From: Cylindrobasidium torrendii FP15055 ss-10
Taxonomy: Eukaryota; Basidiomycota; Agaricomycetes; Agaricales; Physalacriaceae
Direction: 5' to 3'
Assembly: GCA_000934385.1 (NCBI GenBank)
Contig: KN880653.1
Coordinates: forward strand, 1 to 21,984
Length of the DNA stretch: 21,984 nt
Position numbers and translations under genes: made by a program. How positions within the stretch are numbered: position 1 is the stretch's first letter; each line of letters begins with the position of its first letter. The notes under the pieces are model-generated. The model worked only from the letters and a program-made list of their open reading frames with translations, had not been told where the DNA came from and made no database searches. Shown here piece after piece: positions 10,608-21,200 of this stretch.

Positions 10608-12006
10608 ATGCTCCCGCTTCTCTCACTGCTGATATCCCTGGTGACGCTGGTGGTCGCCCGTTCGAGCACCGGCACCGACGTTCTGGTCATCGTCTCTGCC
10701 GAAGAGCAGAAGGACTACACATTATTCTTCGAGGACTTGGAAGGTGCGTTACAGTGCATTGACAAGGTCTCATCTAACTCTCTTTTAGGTCGTGGTTATG
10801 ATCTATTCTTCCGTGAACCCAAGGCGGAGAAACCCGTACTGTTGGACGCGGATGTACCCCAGTTCCACCATGTTCTAATGCTAGCATCCGACACGAAGGG
10901 TATGTTTCCAATATTCCCCAGTCTTCTTATTCTCACTCCTTGCAGCATTTGCCAGTGATATCACCCCGCAAAACATTGTGGAATTGCTCACAAAAAACGT
11001 CAATGTTGTTGTCGCGCTTTCACCCAAGCAAAATCTGTTCTACACACTCGCACCAGAATTCGGCCTCGTACCGCCTCCACCTGGCACCCCCCTCATTTCG
11101 TACTTCCCTGAACGCACAGACCCTCCCACTGTGCTACCAGTGCACGTCGCTCCTGGCCCTATCGTCACACCAAACACACCGCCGGTCTGGTTCTCTGGCA
11201 TTCCGTTCTCGGTCGGCAACAGCCCACTCCTGGTCCCCATCCTCAACGCGCCATCAGAATCATTCGCATCAGACTCGGACAGCACTACAGAATCCATTGT
11301 CGAGTCCGTCGAAAAGGGAGGAGAAGGCCTTTGGGCTGGCAGCTCGCTTGGCCTGGTCACTGGCTTCCAGGTCACAGACGGTGGACGCGCCCTCTTCCTC
11401 GGCGGCGGCGCCATTCTCAGCGATGCATTCGCAAACAAGGCACTGCCCGATGGCTCTTCGTCTGGCAACAAACAGATCGCGCACGACGTGTCGGCATGGG
11501 CATTCCAGGAAAGTCTCGTGCTGCGCATCGACGAAACCTCGCACCACGTCGTGAATGCTACCGAGCCCAAAGAGTACTACACTACGAATGATCAGGTTGT
11601 GTACACAACAAAGATCAGCCGTTGGAACGCCAAAGAGAACGAATGGGAGCCACACACCGGTGTCGACGACCTCCAGCTCGAGTTCACCATGCTCGACCCT
11701 CATGTCCGGACTGGGATTCCCGAGGACCTGGCGCGTCCGGGGACATACAGTGTGACATTCCGCGCTCCAGACAGGCATGGTGTCTTCAAGTTCATTGTCG
11801 ACTACAGGCGCAAAGGATGGACCCACTTGAAGAGCGCCATCACCGTTCCCGTCGTTCCACCGCGCCATGATGGATACCCGCGTTTCCTCAGTGCAGCATG
11901 GCCATACTATGCTGGCGCAGTTAGCACAAGTGTGGGCTTTGTGTTGTTTGCAGCACTGTATCTTGCTGGAGAGACGAAGGAGGCTGGGAAGAAAAAGAAA
12001 GAGTAG
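10608..12006 (+). CDS. wbp1: Oligosaccharyltransferase 48 kDa subunit (Wbp1/OST48/DDOST)
   Basis: An essential non-catalytic subunit of the ER oligosaccharyltransferase, which transfers the lipid-linked glycan to Asn-X-Ser/Thr sites. Exons 10608-10743, 10789-10899 and 10946-12006, with 45- and 46-base phase-1 introns, give 435 residues, close to the yeast protein's length. A signal peptide covers about residues 1-18. The family's N-terminal DVLVIVSAEE...YTLFFEDLE, GYDLFFREPK and DITPQNIVELL blocks follow, then the long lumenal part ending in DRHGVFKFIVDYRRKGW. One membrane segment (AGAVSTSVGFVLFAALYLAG) lies near the end, and the cytosolic tail KKKKE has lysines at -3 and -4, fitting the dilysine ER-retrieval signal. 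The start is the only ATG directly before the signal peptide. The identification is firm. Confidence 0.97.
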
Positions 12007-12581
12007 ATGGGAGTGTATTGTGAATGGAGTGCATTCTGTGTATCATGCGAGTGTTGCCGCGTGCCCTCTGTCTGACCTACCCAAATGCCGCTAGGCCCCA
12101 TTCCAATCGTCAGGCATCCTGCAACGACGCACTTGTCGCCGCTTTCCAAGTAAGCCGACTCATGAGATTGATACCATTGTCAATGAAGCGGGACGAACAA
12201 ACGGCGGATGTTCCAAGCTATGTATGCCCATACGCTCCTGGGTGCTGAGTGTTTCTCACCGTGCCCACAAAAAACCCAGTTCGGCACGCTTGCCGGATCC
12301 TGTTGTCTGTATTTCTGCCTCACTCTCGAGCATGACATCCTCATGGAGGAGGGATACTCTCTTTGGGATGCACTATGGGTGTCATGACCTCTCTGGGCAA
12401 GAATGCGTCGAGGCTCTTTGCGTATAAGGCATTCCGTCTTTGAATCACTAATTTAATAGTAGTTTGAGAAGCCTGAGGGTATATAAGCCTGAGACCAACT
12501 GACTACAAAGCCATCGTCCTGCCTGCCCGACCATCATCTTCACCCACCATACCCATTGCTATTTGACTACCCAACATCGTC
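12007..12581. other. Intergenic: wbp1 3' flank and promoter of small secreted protein 2
   Basis: No gene is seen. The right end contains the TATA box and a pyrimidine-rich leader (ccatcatcttcaccc and similar) before the ATG at 12582. Confidence 0.5.
12480..12486 (+). promoter_or_regulatory. TATA box of small secreted protein 2
   Basis: tatataa, 102 bases upstream of the start codon, followed by a C/T-rich leader. Confidence 0.75.
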
Positions 12582-12887
12582 ATGCAGCTCAACACCCTCT
12601 TCACTCTTGCTTGCGCCCTCCTTGTTAGCGGCGTGAGTGCATGGAACCCCGCTGGCCAACCTTGTCGTTCTGAAGATGCTGGTGAGTGTTCTTGGTATTA
12701 CTGCCTGCCGTGGTCATCCACTGACGCTGTCGCTACAGGCGCTTATGGCTGCTCCAACGAGGAGCCTACAGTCAACAACGGCGACGCCTTTGTTTACGTT
12801 TGCGATGGCCGCCACTACCAGATTTCTGCCCTTTGCGGCGGGCATACGTCCTGCGAAGTTTCTGGTCGCAATGCGTTCTGTACATGA
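12582..12887 (+). CDS. Small secreted six-cysteine protein 2
   Basis: Exons 12582-12681 and 12739-12887, with a 57-base phase-1 intron (GTGAGT...CTACAG), give 82 residues. The signal peptide ends GVSA at residue 20 and the mature protein starts WNPAGQPC. Six mature cysteines (28, 38, 55, 66, 72, 81) are spaced x9, x16, x10, x5, x8; one more cysteine lies inside the signal peptide. The core NNGDAFVYVCDG and YQISALCGGH match the paralogues at 8036 and 15947. The protein has no membrane anchor after signal cleavage and should be released to the outside or wall. Its function is unknown. It lies between wbp1 and the secreted repeat protein, on the same strand as the latter and small secreted protein 3. 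Confidence 0.93.
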   Translation: MQLNTLFTLACALLVSGVSAWNPAGQPCRSEDAGECSWYYCLPWSSTDAVATGAYGCSNEEPTVNNGDAFVYVCDGRHYQISALCGGHTSCEVSGRNAFCT

Positions 12888-13590
12888 AGAAGGGATCTGT
12901 AGCACTACCTCGAGGATTGAGTAGAGTGGATTTCAATGTAACGTGTTTAAGTCTCAAGATTACTGGTACTGGCGTTAAGTGAATTTAGAATGTGCCACTG
13001 CCACGGGCTTGCTTGAACTTGTGCGGAACATCGGGCCGAACTTGGGATCGAGAGTTAGCGTGGGAATGCGATCCCAGACTCGAACATCCACGAATGCTCA
13101 CTCAAACTCAGTTTCAATGCACGCTTCTTGACATACCGTATGGTCATTATCCCTCCGCGTGTCAATCATCGACTCAGGCTACGGGTCTCCCCAGTCACCA
13201 GTAGTATCTCCCTGCGCATGCGTACAGACAGAACTGCGCACTTCCCGAATGCCTTCAGATACTCCACTACCACTACCAAAAAATTGGAGCAACAGTGAAA
13301 TGCCTTGGAACTCTCTTACGCTTTCGGCTTCGAAGAATAGAAATATCTCTAGGTGAGCCATCGGACGATTAAGACTTGACCCCTTCCGCTAACCATGAGC
13401 TCCAGCGCCTCAGACTGATGCGCCTTTCTCAGGCGCATCGCGTTGAGCTGCTCTGTGAAATCATCGTCCCTTAGCTCCTACGGAGGTGCCCCTTGTCTCT
13501 TCAAGAAAAAGTATAAAACGCTCGCTGGTCAAAGCCAGAAAGTCAGCAACTCTCAGCTTCCATCCCCAACCACCAGCTTTCTCTTCAATC
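12888..13590. other. Intergenic, 703 bases, no gene found
   Basis: This holds the 3' flank of small secreted protein 2 and the promoter of the repeat protein, with a TATA box near 13512. The short frames present are uninterrupted by chance and lack recognisable features. Confidence 0.45.
13512..13518 (+). promoter_or_regulatory. TATA box of the secreted repeat protein
   Basis: tataaaa, 79 bases upstream of the ATG at 13591. Confidence 0.7.
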
Positions 13591-14696
13591 ATGCTCTTCA
13601 CGCCCTTCTTCACTCTGGCTCTTGCCGCCGTGTCCCTTGCGGCTCCCGCTCCCAGCCCGGTTGAACTTGAGGACCGCGCTGTCAGCTTCGAAAGCATCCG
13701 CATTGGTCTGACCGTTGTCATCAACTCCTACCGCACCAGCCCATCGTCCAACAACCGCGCCAACCTCTGCAGGATCATTAATGGGCTCACTCAAGCCCAG
13801 AAGGTGCGCTGCCCCTTTTCTATGCTTTCTTTCTCAGCTTCTGACGCCTTGTCCAGACAAGACTTCAGAGCCTTGGCTTCGACGTCAGCCGTGTCCAGTG
13901 CCCAAGCGTTTCTGATCAGCTCAGCGCTATCCAAGCCGGTCTGGGCGCGGCTTACCAGGCTTACCTGCAAAACCAGAACGCGCAGACCACCGCCGCGCTG
14001 TGCGCCATCACTTCGCAACTCTCGGCAACCCAGCGAAGCAGGATCGCTGCTCTCAGCATCAACCTTAACGTCCAATGCCCATCCATCACCGACCAACTGA
14101 ACACCATCAAAGCTGGTCTCGGCGCGGCATACCAGGCTTACACACGCAACCAGAACGCCCAAACCACGGCCGCGCTTTGCGCTATCACCACCCAGCTCAC
14201 GGCAGCCCAGCAAGCCAGCGTCATCGCTCTTAACATCAACCTCAGCAATGTCCAATGCACTGCGAACAATGACCAGCAGCTCAATGCCATTGCCCCGGGA
14301 CTCGCTGCCGCATACAACACTTTGGCCGCCGCTCCAACTGTCTTCGCCAACCAGCTGGCATACTGCCAAATCACCACCGGTCTCAACGCACGGAAAACTG
14401 CTCAGCTCGCAGCTCTCAACCTCAGCGGCGTGGCCGGACTCCAGTGCACCAATGTCATTCAGCAGAACCGCTTGAACAACAACATTCTCGCTGGCTTTGG
14501 AGATGCGTACTACGCCTATTTGGCGGACAACTCTGCTGCGAACCAGTCCGCACTTTGTGCCCTTACTGCGCGACTCAACACTAACCAAAAGGTATGCCCT
14601 TGTTGTCCATTTTCCTAACCTGGCGCTGACTGCATCTCACAGACGCGTCTGCTCAACAACTTCAACATCGATGTCACTACTTTCGGTTGTGCTTGA
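13591..14696 (+). CDS. Secreted protein of five ~60-residue two-cysteine repeats
   Basis: Exons 13591-13803, 13857-14591 and 14643-14696, with 53- and 51-base phase-0 introns, give 333 residues. The signal peptide (LFTPFFTLALAAVSLAAPAP) ends near residue 18-20. The rest is five tandem units 59-65 residues long. Each has a helix like GLGAAYQAY, then a run like NQNAQTTAALCAIT.QL, then a second helix and a closing VQC, making two cysteines per unit and ten in all. Units 2 and 3 are most alike. The codon for the equivalent Gly recurs at 13944, 14121, 14304 and 14499. Both introns fall right after the same QK site in the first and last units, so the gene grew by internal duplication. It is Ala/Asn/Gln-rich with predicted helical repeats. 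I know no family name; a wall-associated or surface-active secreted protein is conceivable but unproven. Confidence 0.88.
13705..14588 (+). repeat. Internal tandem repeats of the secreted repeat protein
   Basis: Five units of about 177-195 coding bases, best preserved between the units around 13944 and 14121, where both protein (GLGAAYQAY, NQNAQTTAALCAIT) and DNA are similar. The first unit is interrupted by intron 1. Confidence 0.85.
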
Positions 14697-15946
14697 GTTA
14701 CTCGTTGCACTTGTCTTCCTTTACGACCGTTACGATTCCTCATTCGCAATTCTTCTTTTCTGAGTGGCTGGGATGGTGGAGCCGGATTGTTGTACATTAT
14801 CATGCATTGATCAGCTTGTTCTATCGCAGCAGCGAAATATCATTATCATGTTCATATTGTCCCTCCTTGCAGCCTCTGTCCTTGTTGACACTCGCCTCAT
14901 CTTTTGCAAACTCCCTTGACCGTATTTCATCCGCGCTGCTCGAGCATCGACCCTTTGACACTTGTTTTTAAGGTGGAGAATTCCATACATAATGGAAGTA
15001 ACATCCCAATGCAGCGGGGGTTTCCGCTGCACGCTTGAAACCAGGGTCGGGGAGCCTCTAACAGACGGAGGAGTTGTGCTTATCATCGATAGCTTAGTCC
15101 TTGTTCAACTTATAAGTAGCAATATATTATATAGCTCCGGGGACTACTGACATTTACGGGCCGATTTCCGGAAGCAAGGACCTTTCCCTCATGCCACCTT
15201 CTCAAGACTTACATAGTTCGCTCTTGAACACGAATGCGCTCTGGAATCCTTTAGCCTCAGCATAATTATGCGAACAGACCGAGCACTTCGGAGAGGCATG
15301 TATAGCATGAGGACGCCTTTGGTCACGGCTTCATGTCTCATCAGCGTCTAAATTATGAACTGTAGTGGTATACGCATCGTGCCAAGTCTATTTCCCCTCT
15401 AGACGACTATCTCGCCCGTTTAGGCGGAACTTTGGGGCTCATGGGTTCGTCCAAAATCCTCCTCAAACACAGTACAAGTGAAGGTTCCCGCCGGTCTTAT
15501 TCCTGAGGTAGGAGGTAGGATGATTCGTATTTTTTCAGTCTTTGACTGAAGGTGAAGTTCGATTTGCGTTCTCAAGACGATCCTACTGCGAACTTTGGAA
15601 CGGCCCGTGGTGCAGGAAGTTCCACTGCCGCTGTTCGACTATGTACGTTCAGGATTTTCCTCTCTTCGGGCATCGTGTGGCCTTCATAGATCTCTGAGCG
15701 AGTTTAATGTCCATTCTGGGGGCATACATGACCGATTAGGCCCCTTCGAACATTTACAGGTGTAGCTGCGAAACCAATACGAACGGGATACCTACTTTGG
15801 AACAGGCGAAAAGACGGTGACTGCTCTTCCATTGGGTATAAAAGGCTGAAAGGCTCTCTGCATCTACTCATCCAACGCACACCCGCTCACACAACTTGCA
15901 CCCTTCTACTTGACCACACCATCTCCCACACCTCATCCTACCAAAG
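14697..15946. other. Intergenic, 1.25 kb, no gene found
   Basis: This is the longest stretch without a gene. The right end is the promoter and C/T-rich leader of small secreted protein 3. At 15534-15550 a perfect 7-base stem (ttcagtc/gactgaa) with a three-base loop occurs. I find no conserved coding exon, tRNA or mobile element signature. Confidence 0.45.
15837..15843 (+). promoter_or_regulatory. TATA box of small secreted protein 3
   Basis: tataaaa, 110 bases upstream of the ATG at 15947, followed by a cytosine-rich leader. Confidence 0.75.
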
Positions 15947-16246
15947 ATGCAGTTCAACACCCTCGTCGCTGTCGCTTGCGCCTTCTTCGTCGCTGGAACC
16001 AGCGCATACAACCCGATTGGAAAACCATGCAACTCTCCTGGTGGGCTGCAGTACCTGTCGTTGTACTGCATGTTACTCACCTGCTGTCTACTAGGCGCGT
16101 ACGGCTGTGCCAACGACGAGCCCTCCATCAACAATGGCAACGCATTTGTCTACGTCTGCGATGGAAGTCAATTCCAACTCTCTGCGCTATGCCGTGGACA
16201 CGAGACGTGCAAGACTGCCCCTCCCCGTAACGCGTACTGCACTTGA
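15947..16246 (+). CDS. Small secreted six-cysteine protein 3
   Basis: Exons 15947-16040 and 16095-16246, with a 54-base phase-1 intron, give 81 residues. The signal peptide ends GTSA at residue 20 and the mature protein starts YNPIGKPC. Mature cysteines 28, 36, 53, 64, 70 and 80 are spaced x7, x16, x10, x5, x9, so only the first gap differs from the paralogues. The core reads SINNGNAFVYVCDG and FQLSALCRGHETC, closer to protein 1 at 8036 (CRGH.TCKT.PP) than to protein 2. The intron falls in the same glycine codon in all three genes, so they stem from one ancestor. The function is unknown; an extracellular disulphide-rich protein is the safe statement. Confidence 0.93.
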   Translation: MQFNTLVAVACAFFVAGTSAYNPIGKPCNSPGGLQYLSLYCMLLTCCLLGAYGCANDEPSINNGNAFVYVCDGSQFQLSALCRGHETCKTAPPRNAYCT

Positions 16247-16501
16247 GGGTATCTCATGCTGAGATTGGGGCACGGGACGTAACGAGAAGGATTTTCATGT
16301 ACCTGGAATATGTAAAATGCTCGAACAAATGAGCACAGAGATTGTAATTCCATGACTGCTGTCTAGCTTAGCAAGTAAGACATGCCTTTCTGGCTTTGAC
16401 AATGCTGCCGGATGTCATTGTTCTGAAATTGGAGATTAACGATTGGATGCCGCGCCGCGTGAGTACGCGATCGCGTCTGTAGCTTGCATCACACCACCAT
16501 C

Positions 16502-17269
16502 ATGTCCACACCCAGCCCTCCTGGATTCCGCTCGCATGTCGTCCCATATCTCACCCGCGCAGCACACTTCTCCAGTCCGTTCATAACGACATTCCTGTTA
16601 ATCCATCTCACTGCGCCTGCGCTCGCAAGCCTGGGCGGCTCGTCTCTCGCGTCTCAAACCATGGCAAGCAACATATACTGCAGCAAAAACATGCTCATAT
16701 CTCATATTGGCGCGTAGCTCCTCGGGCGTGAGTACTACCAAACACCCTTCGGGGAGAAATACCTCGTACTGGGGCCCATCGCCATCCACACGGTCTCCGC
16801 TACACTCAAACGACTATTCAAGCCATCCAGGCGGTTCACTAGCCTGCTCACTCTGACTGGCTATGCGACAATGCTCTTCCTTCTTCCAACGCACTACCTG
16901 TTGCATCGGGTCACGCCAGCGAGCACTACACCGCCTATTTCTGAACTCGGACCTTCCGAGCTGGATTACGAGTTTGTCAAGTACGGTGTGCAGACATGGC
17001 CAGGACGAAGCACCCTTTTGTATGGCGGACTTGTTCTCTGCGTTGGTCTTCACGCTGTGGATGGTATGGCGTTGGTGTGGAATACCTACATGAAGGACCG
17101 TATAACGAACGCGTCGAGGAATCTGAGGATAGGCGGTATGGTCGCGGGGATGGTAGCACCGGTCATGGCTGGGCTCTTTGCATTATGGGCTGAGCCGAGC
17201 TTTGCGTTCCCACAGATGGCGAAGAGGTTCGAGAGCGTGTTTGCGACGTCCATATTTTACCGTGTGTAA
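16502..17269 (+). CDS. mcp1: Mcp1-like mitochondrial outer membrane protein (DUF1691)
   Basis: Yeast Mcp1 is a multi-pass mitochondrial outer membrane protein that genetically replaces lost ER-mitochondria or vacuole contact functions and binds Vps13. Exons 16502-16663 and 16718-17269 give 237 residues. Membrane segments are seen near residues 27-45 (FITTFLLIHLTAPALASLGG), around 60-85, 105-125 (GYATMLFLLPTHYLLHRV), 155-175 and 200-222. The SQ-M-LLGREYYQ motif and the histidines in IHLTAP, GPIAIH and VGLHAVDG agree with the family. The intron is of GC-AG type: the donor is gcaagc directly after the Met codon, and only this splice restores MLLGREYYQ. Without it a stop follows in the intron. 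The start is the first ATG. It is tail to tail with swi5, 135 bases apart. Confidence 0.88.
16664..16717 (+). other. GC-AG intron of mcp1
   Basis: 54 bases with donor gcaagc and acceptor cgcgtag. No GT donor nearby keeps the frame and the conserved SQ-MLLGREYY junction. gcaag is the usual form of the minor GC donor, which tolerates GC when the rest matches U1 well. Confidence 0.8.
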
Positions 17270-17404
17270 TACGAGTACATCTGGGTTGAATCCGATGCAG
17301 TGAAAAATACGAGCGAATGAAGGAAAGCACATATACACAGGGGAAAACTTGGCAGAAAACGACGAAAACGATAGAGCAAAGCATTTCAGAGCGCATGTAT
17401 GCGG

Positions 17405-17856
17405 TCAGTCACCCAGGGGCAGTTCGAGGTCAGCGTGAAGCTGGGCAAGTGTGGTTTGCTTCATCTGAGCCAGCTGCATGGAATAAGAACATTGGATCTC
17501 ATAGTCGCAGTGTGAAGTGCTCCTACCTTGCCAATCAGCAGCTTGAATACTCTATCAGTTTCTGAGGGACCTAGTGACGCAGAAGTACTTACCTGGCACG
17601 CGTCTTTCGCTTCGTTGTAACGGTGAAGCAGCTTTATATGCGTCTTCACAATAGCTTCTGCGTCGACTCCTTGTCTAAATGAACCTATGGGTCAGTGTGC
17701 GATACTTGTGTAGGCTCACTGACCCCAATTCCGTTTGCAGCGCCTGAACTTCTTCTTCGAGGGCCTGGATACGCGCCTGCTGGGCCTATATACGATCAGT
17801 ACACCACATAAATGTAGAAATTGGGTGCTGACCTTGTTAGAAAATGCTGCGTGCAT
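17405..17856 (-). CDS. swi5: Swi5/Sae3-family recombination accessory protein
   Basis: Swi5 joins Sfr1 (Mei5) to load and steady Rad51/Dmc1 filaments in recombinational repair. Five exons, 17833-17856, 17724-17785, 17593-17674, 17527-17541 and 17405-17473, join to 83 residues, close to the fission yeast protein (85). A coiled coil (ARIQALEEEVQALQTEL) comes first, then the family core HIKLLHRYNEAKDACQ, LLIGKLA and a C-terminal acidic, leucine-rich end LHADLELPLGD. Exon 4 is only 15 bases. Intron 3 (17542-17592) is 51 bases and has no in-frame stop; I splice it because only then does LLIGKLA follow Q as in other Swi5 proteins. The acceptor of exon 3 (tttag) was chosen by frame. The small size, single domain and conserved core make the call good despite the broken structure. 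It is divergent from copy C. Confidence 0.88.
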
Positions 17857-18288
17857 GGTGGTGATAGAAAAGCTTAGTTCGATCAAGATACGCGTAGCGC
17901 GTTTTGTTGACGCGTTGTTTGGCTGGGCCTTTGGATCGACAAGATTGCACCTCAAGGGCCTTGAATAAACTAACTACGTGAGTGTCCTAAGGACAGTGGG
18001 ACATTGTGTAACAATTCACTTTCTCTGCTATCCAACCCCAAGGCGGAGACGCCGCAGCGTCGTAGTATTGGCTGGCTAGATGTTATACTCTGTTGGTCAG
18101 AGGACTTTCCAAGTTTAATTGAAAGAGTTCATTTAGTATATTTTGACTGGACAATAATTTGAGAATGCAAGCTTACAGGCTGAGTCAGCTCGCCGATCAA
18201 CTCTCCTCCTAACACCACCACCAACGTGCGACTCGAATTCCGCCGTCGCCGCTGCCAGGCAGAAATATCAGCGAAAATATTGTAGAAC
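17857..18288. promoter_or_regulatory. Divergent promoter region of swi5 and copy C
   Basis: 432 bases between start codons pointing away from each other. ctcgccgatc at 18189-18198 repeats the element upstream of copy A. No clear TATA box was assigned and no gene is seen. Confidence 0.45.
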
Positions 18289-21200
18289 ATGTATCAACAG
18301 TCCTCACTCGATGTTAATGGCATTTGCGTACAACTGCATGTCGTTTGTTCGCCCGATGACTTTCCCGTGGAAGTTCGGTCTTTGGTTCGAGGTCTGAGGG
18401 AAACGGTCAGCCCTTCGTTGCTTTATATCTTCGGGGGGTTCTGAATATGATAGGATACTTATGTTGATGCAGACCCGTCTCTAGGCCGTGCCCTGAAAGC
18501 CGCACAGTCCTGTTCAGCACGAGCGCGACGTCTAATGCGGGAGAGAGAAACCAGCGCATGCATCGAGCCAGAGGCCACTACGCATGCGGTTGGACTCACA
18601 CCCGGATACATTCTCGAACAGTGTATCACAGAGTTGGAGATTCAGTAAGGAAGTGCCTCGTAATTGCTCTCACAAGCAAACTAATGATTAATGTTTCCAG
18701 CTTCCAATGCGAATACTCACGAGCGATCTGTCCATGTTGGATAGGCGACAGCTCTTCACGTCTCCTGCGGTCCTATGGGACCGTGACGTCTGCGTTGTCT
18801 GTGCCGATTCTTCTTTCGACAAGCAGCAACACCTTTACAGACGATGACTTAGCTGGTTACGGTTTAACCCCCAGCGCCCGGGAAAGAGTTCCTGATCCTC
18901 TCCTACAAGGCCATTTTCTTCGCACATCGAACGGACATGACAGTATTCCCTTTCCTGTACTATTTGTTGCACCCTGTGACGAAATATACGACCTGCTAGC
19001 TAGCGCTGTTCTCTACAGACGCACTATGGGAGTTCATACGCCTTGCTTAGCATTCTTGCATAACCCCTTCGACTGCCAGCTACGGGCGGTGTGGGCATGG
19101 TGCACATCCGATGACAAGACACATCTGTGTGTACGTGCACTGCGCCTTCCGCATTGTTTGACTCCCTCTAATTGGCCACAGCCCACGGTTCATGTAGCAC
19201 ATGCACCTTGGCAGAATACGTTGTCACAAGAGCTCGGTGTGTTCGATATGCAGGACACGGAGTCTGCTGCCGCTCTTGGGAGATATCTTTGGACAATAAG
19301 CCCAGACCTGTACAAAGATATCTTGACCGTGCAGAAAAGTGCAAATGAAACCCATCTCATGCTTTGGGACAATCCGCAGACTTATTGGCGAGTTGACCAG
19401 AATGCCTATTTTCATAGTCGTCCTAGCCACACAGAAAGCATTGATCAATGGCTTCGGGATGTGCAGTGCGCAGTGTGGTTAATCATACGCCATTCTCTTC
19501 TAATCCTCATCGCAGATCTTCGTCTCATACTCTATCCTCCTCTCCCTCCATTTGGCCAACACAGTCCGTGCTAGTACTTGTCGTTCCCAATGCTCGCTGA
19601 CCCACAAAATTGTAGGGAGCCGGAGGATTTGTATGTCTGCTTAATATGACTGGATCTCTCTTATATGTTTCTTCGTAGGACGGTGGAAACGCCTCCTGAG
19701 CCTCACAACAAAAATCTGTGCGACCGAAATACCCTCCCATATTTATATTGTGTCCTCACTCATTGTTACAGCGCACAAGCCAGTTCTGCATTGGAGGATT
19801 GGAAATTGTACGTGCTGGGCTCGAAGGCAAACTACATGCTTACACTTTGGCGTATAGGTCACACCCCAACATAGTATTGTATGTGCACAGCGCTGTTCCT
19901 TAACGTTCTGGTCTTTGATTTTTTGTAGCGCTGATTTCTCGCAGTGGTCTCAGTCAGGGTATGCCCACAGCCTCTTTCGTACATACAAGATTGAATCTCT
20001 TTCAGAATCAACGAGAATACCGCACCTAGCCCAGCAGCTCTCATGCCGGAGGTGGCTATCTCCACCGGACTCCGCGTTCAGAAATGGGCTTTTCCTGTCG
20101 TCGAATTCCCGGAGGCTGAACAAACGCCCGAACCTCTCAAGATGGCACTCAAATATCTCCGAGGCTTTCTTCCCCCAGGCGGGAATCTGGTGAGCATTCG
20201 TTCGAGAATAGAATGAGCCACATATTGATGAATGTCCTTTTTTTCAGCCATCGCTTGGAAATCAGGTCGATTTGCCCACTCTTCCGCATGAGATCGTTCG
20301 GGATGATGAAGGCGACATGAAAATACCATGTACTTTGAAAACAGTTCGTTAATCTTTGACATTGTTATTATTTACTCGCTCACTGCTACATCCAGCGCGA
20401 AAATATCCAAGCCTTTCTGGTTTTTAGCGTCGCTGCACAGGTCGAACATTGGGTTCGTGGTTGTTTGGGTCTGGTAACCGTCCTGCCTTTGGACCCCGTA
20501 ATGACAACCTATCTCATGGAAAACATATCAACGTTCAAAAAAGTATGTGAACTGTGCAACCAGGCAAATACTATGCCTGGCGGGAATGAGGCGCTTTACG
20601 GAGAGTGTTATGGCCTACTTGTGGGAGCCCATGGCGATGATACTGGGGTCTACAAGAGGTAAGCATTCCGCGCACTCTTTGTCCATACAAAATAAATCAA
20701 TTTACACTATCGTGGAGTCATACTGAGGCCTTTGTAGATTGGATACACCGTTGTGTCGATGCTCTTCATCGATGTAGTTCCCAGCACGAAGTTTTCACGG
20801 CTCGGCAGCGCTATTACGATGAGCAGCACGTTCTTGCAGGCGAGGGCCTCCTCCAGTCACCTAGGTGGTTGCAGAACAGATATCCGAGCTTCGCGAAAAT
20901 CAGAGATATTATGCAATATCTCAGGAGCTGTGTTGCTTTTGATAAGCTGGCACCGCGGCTCAGAGGACCCGCTCAAGAGTGCTTCACAACCCTGAACGAG
21001 CGTCTCCACGAAAGTGTTTCCAGCGCACTTTGTAGCGGCAATGAACGGATCCGTAATTACGCGCAGTTCAAAGAGTACTGGCGGCTCAGCGACAGCCACT
21101 TCGACAACGACAAGGGTCTCAGTGCCGCGGTCCTCCAGATGATTGCCTTTGACACGACCGTCTGTGATACTGTTTTATACGCCCCAGTGCCCATTGACAT

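Noticed and set aside
11269..11868. 199-codon open frame antisense to wbp1
   Set aside because: The conserved wbp1 protein on the other strand explains the open frame.
13791..14588. 265-codon open frame antisense to the secreted repeat protein
   Set aside because: A shadow created by the repetitive, biased codons of the plus-strand gene; it has no signal peptide, family motif or promoter.
15534..15550. Short hairpin as a functional RNA or terminator
   Set aside because: A seven-base stem with a three-base loop in an intergenic region of a eukaryote has no further support and is expected by chance.
18558..19574. Single uninterrupted 338-codon gene on the plus strand
   Set aside because: The same read-through effect in copy C; its first part is exon 2 in the wrong frame plus intron 2.
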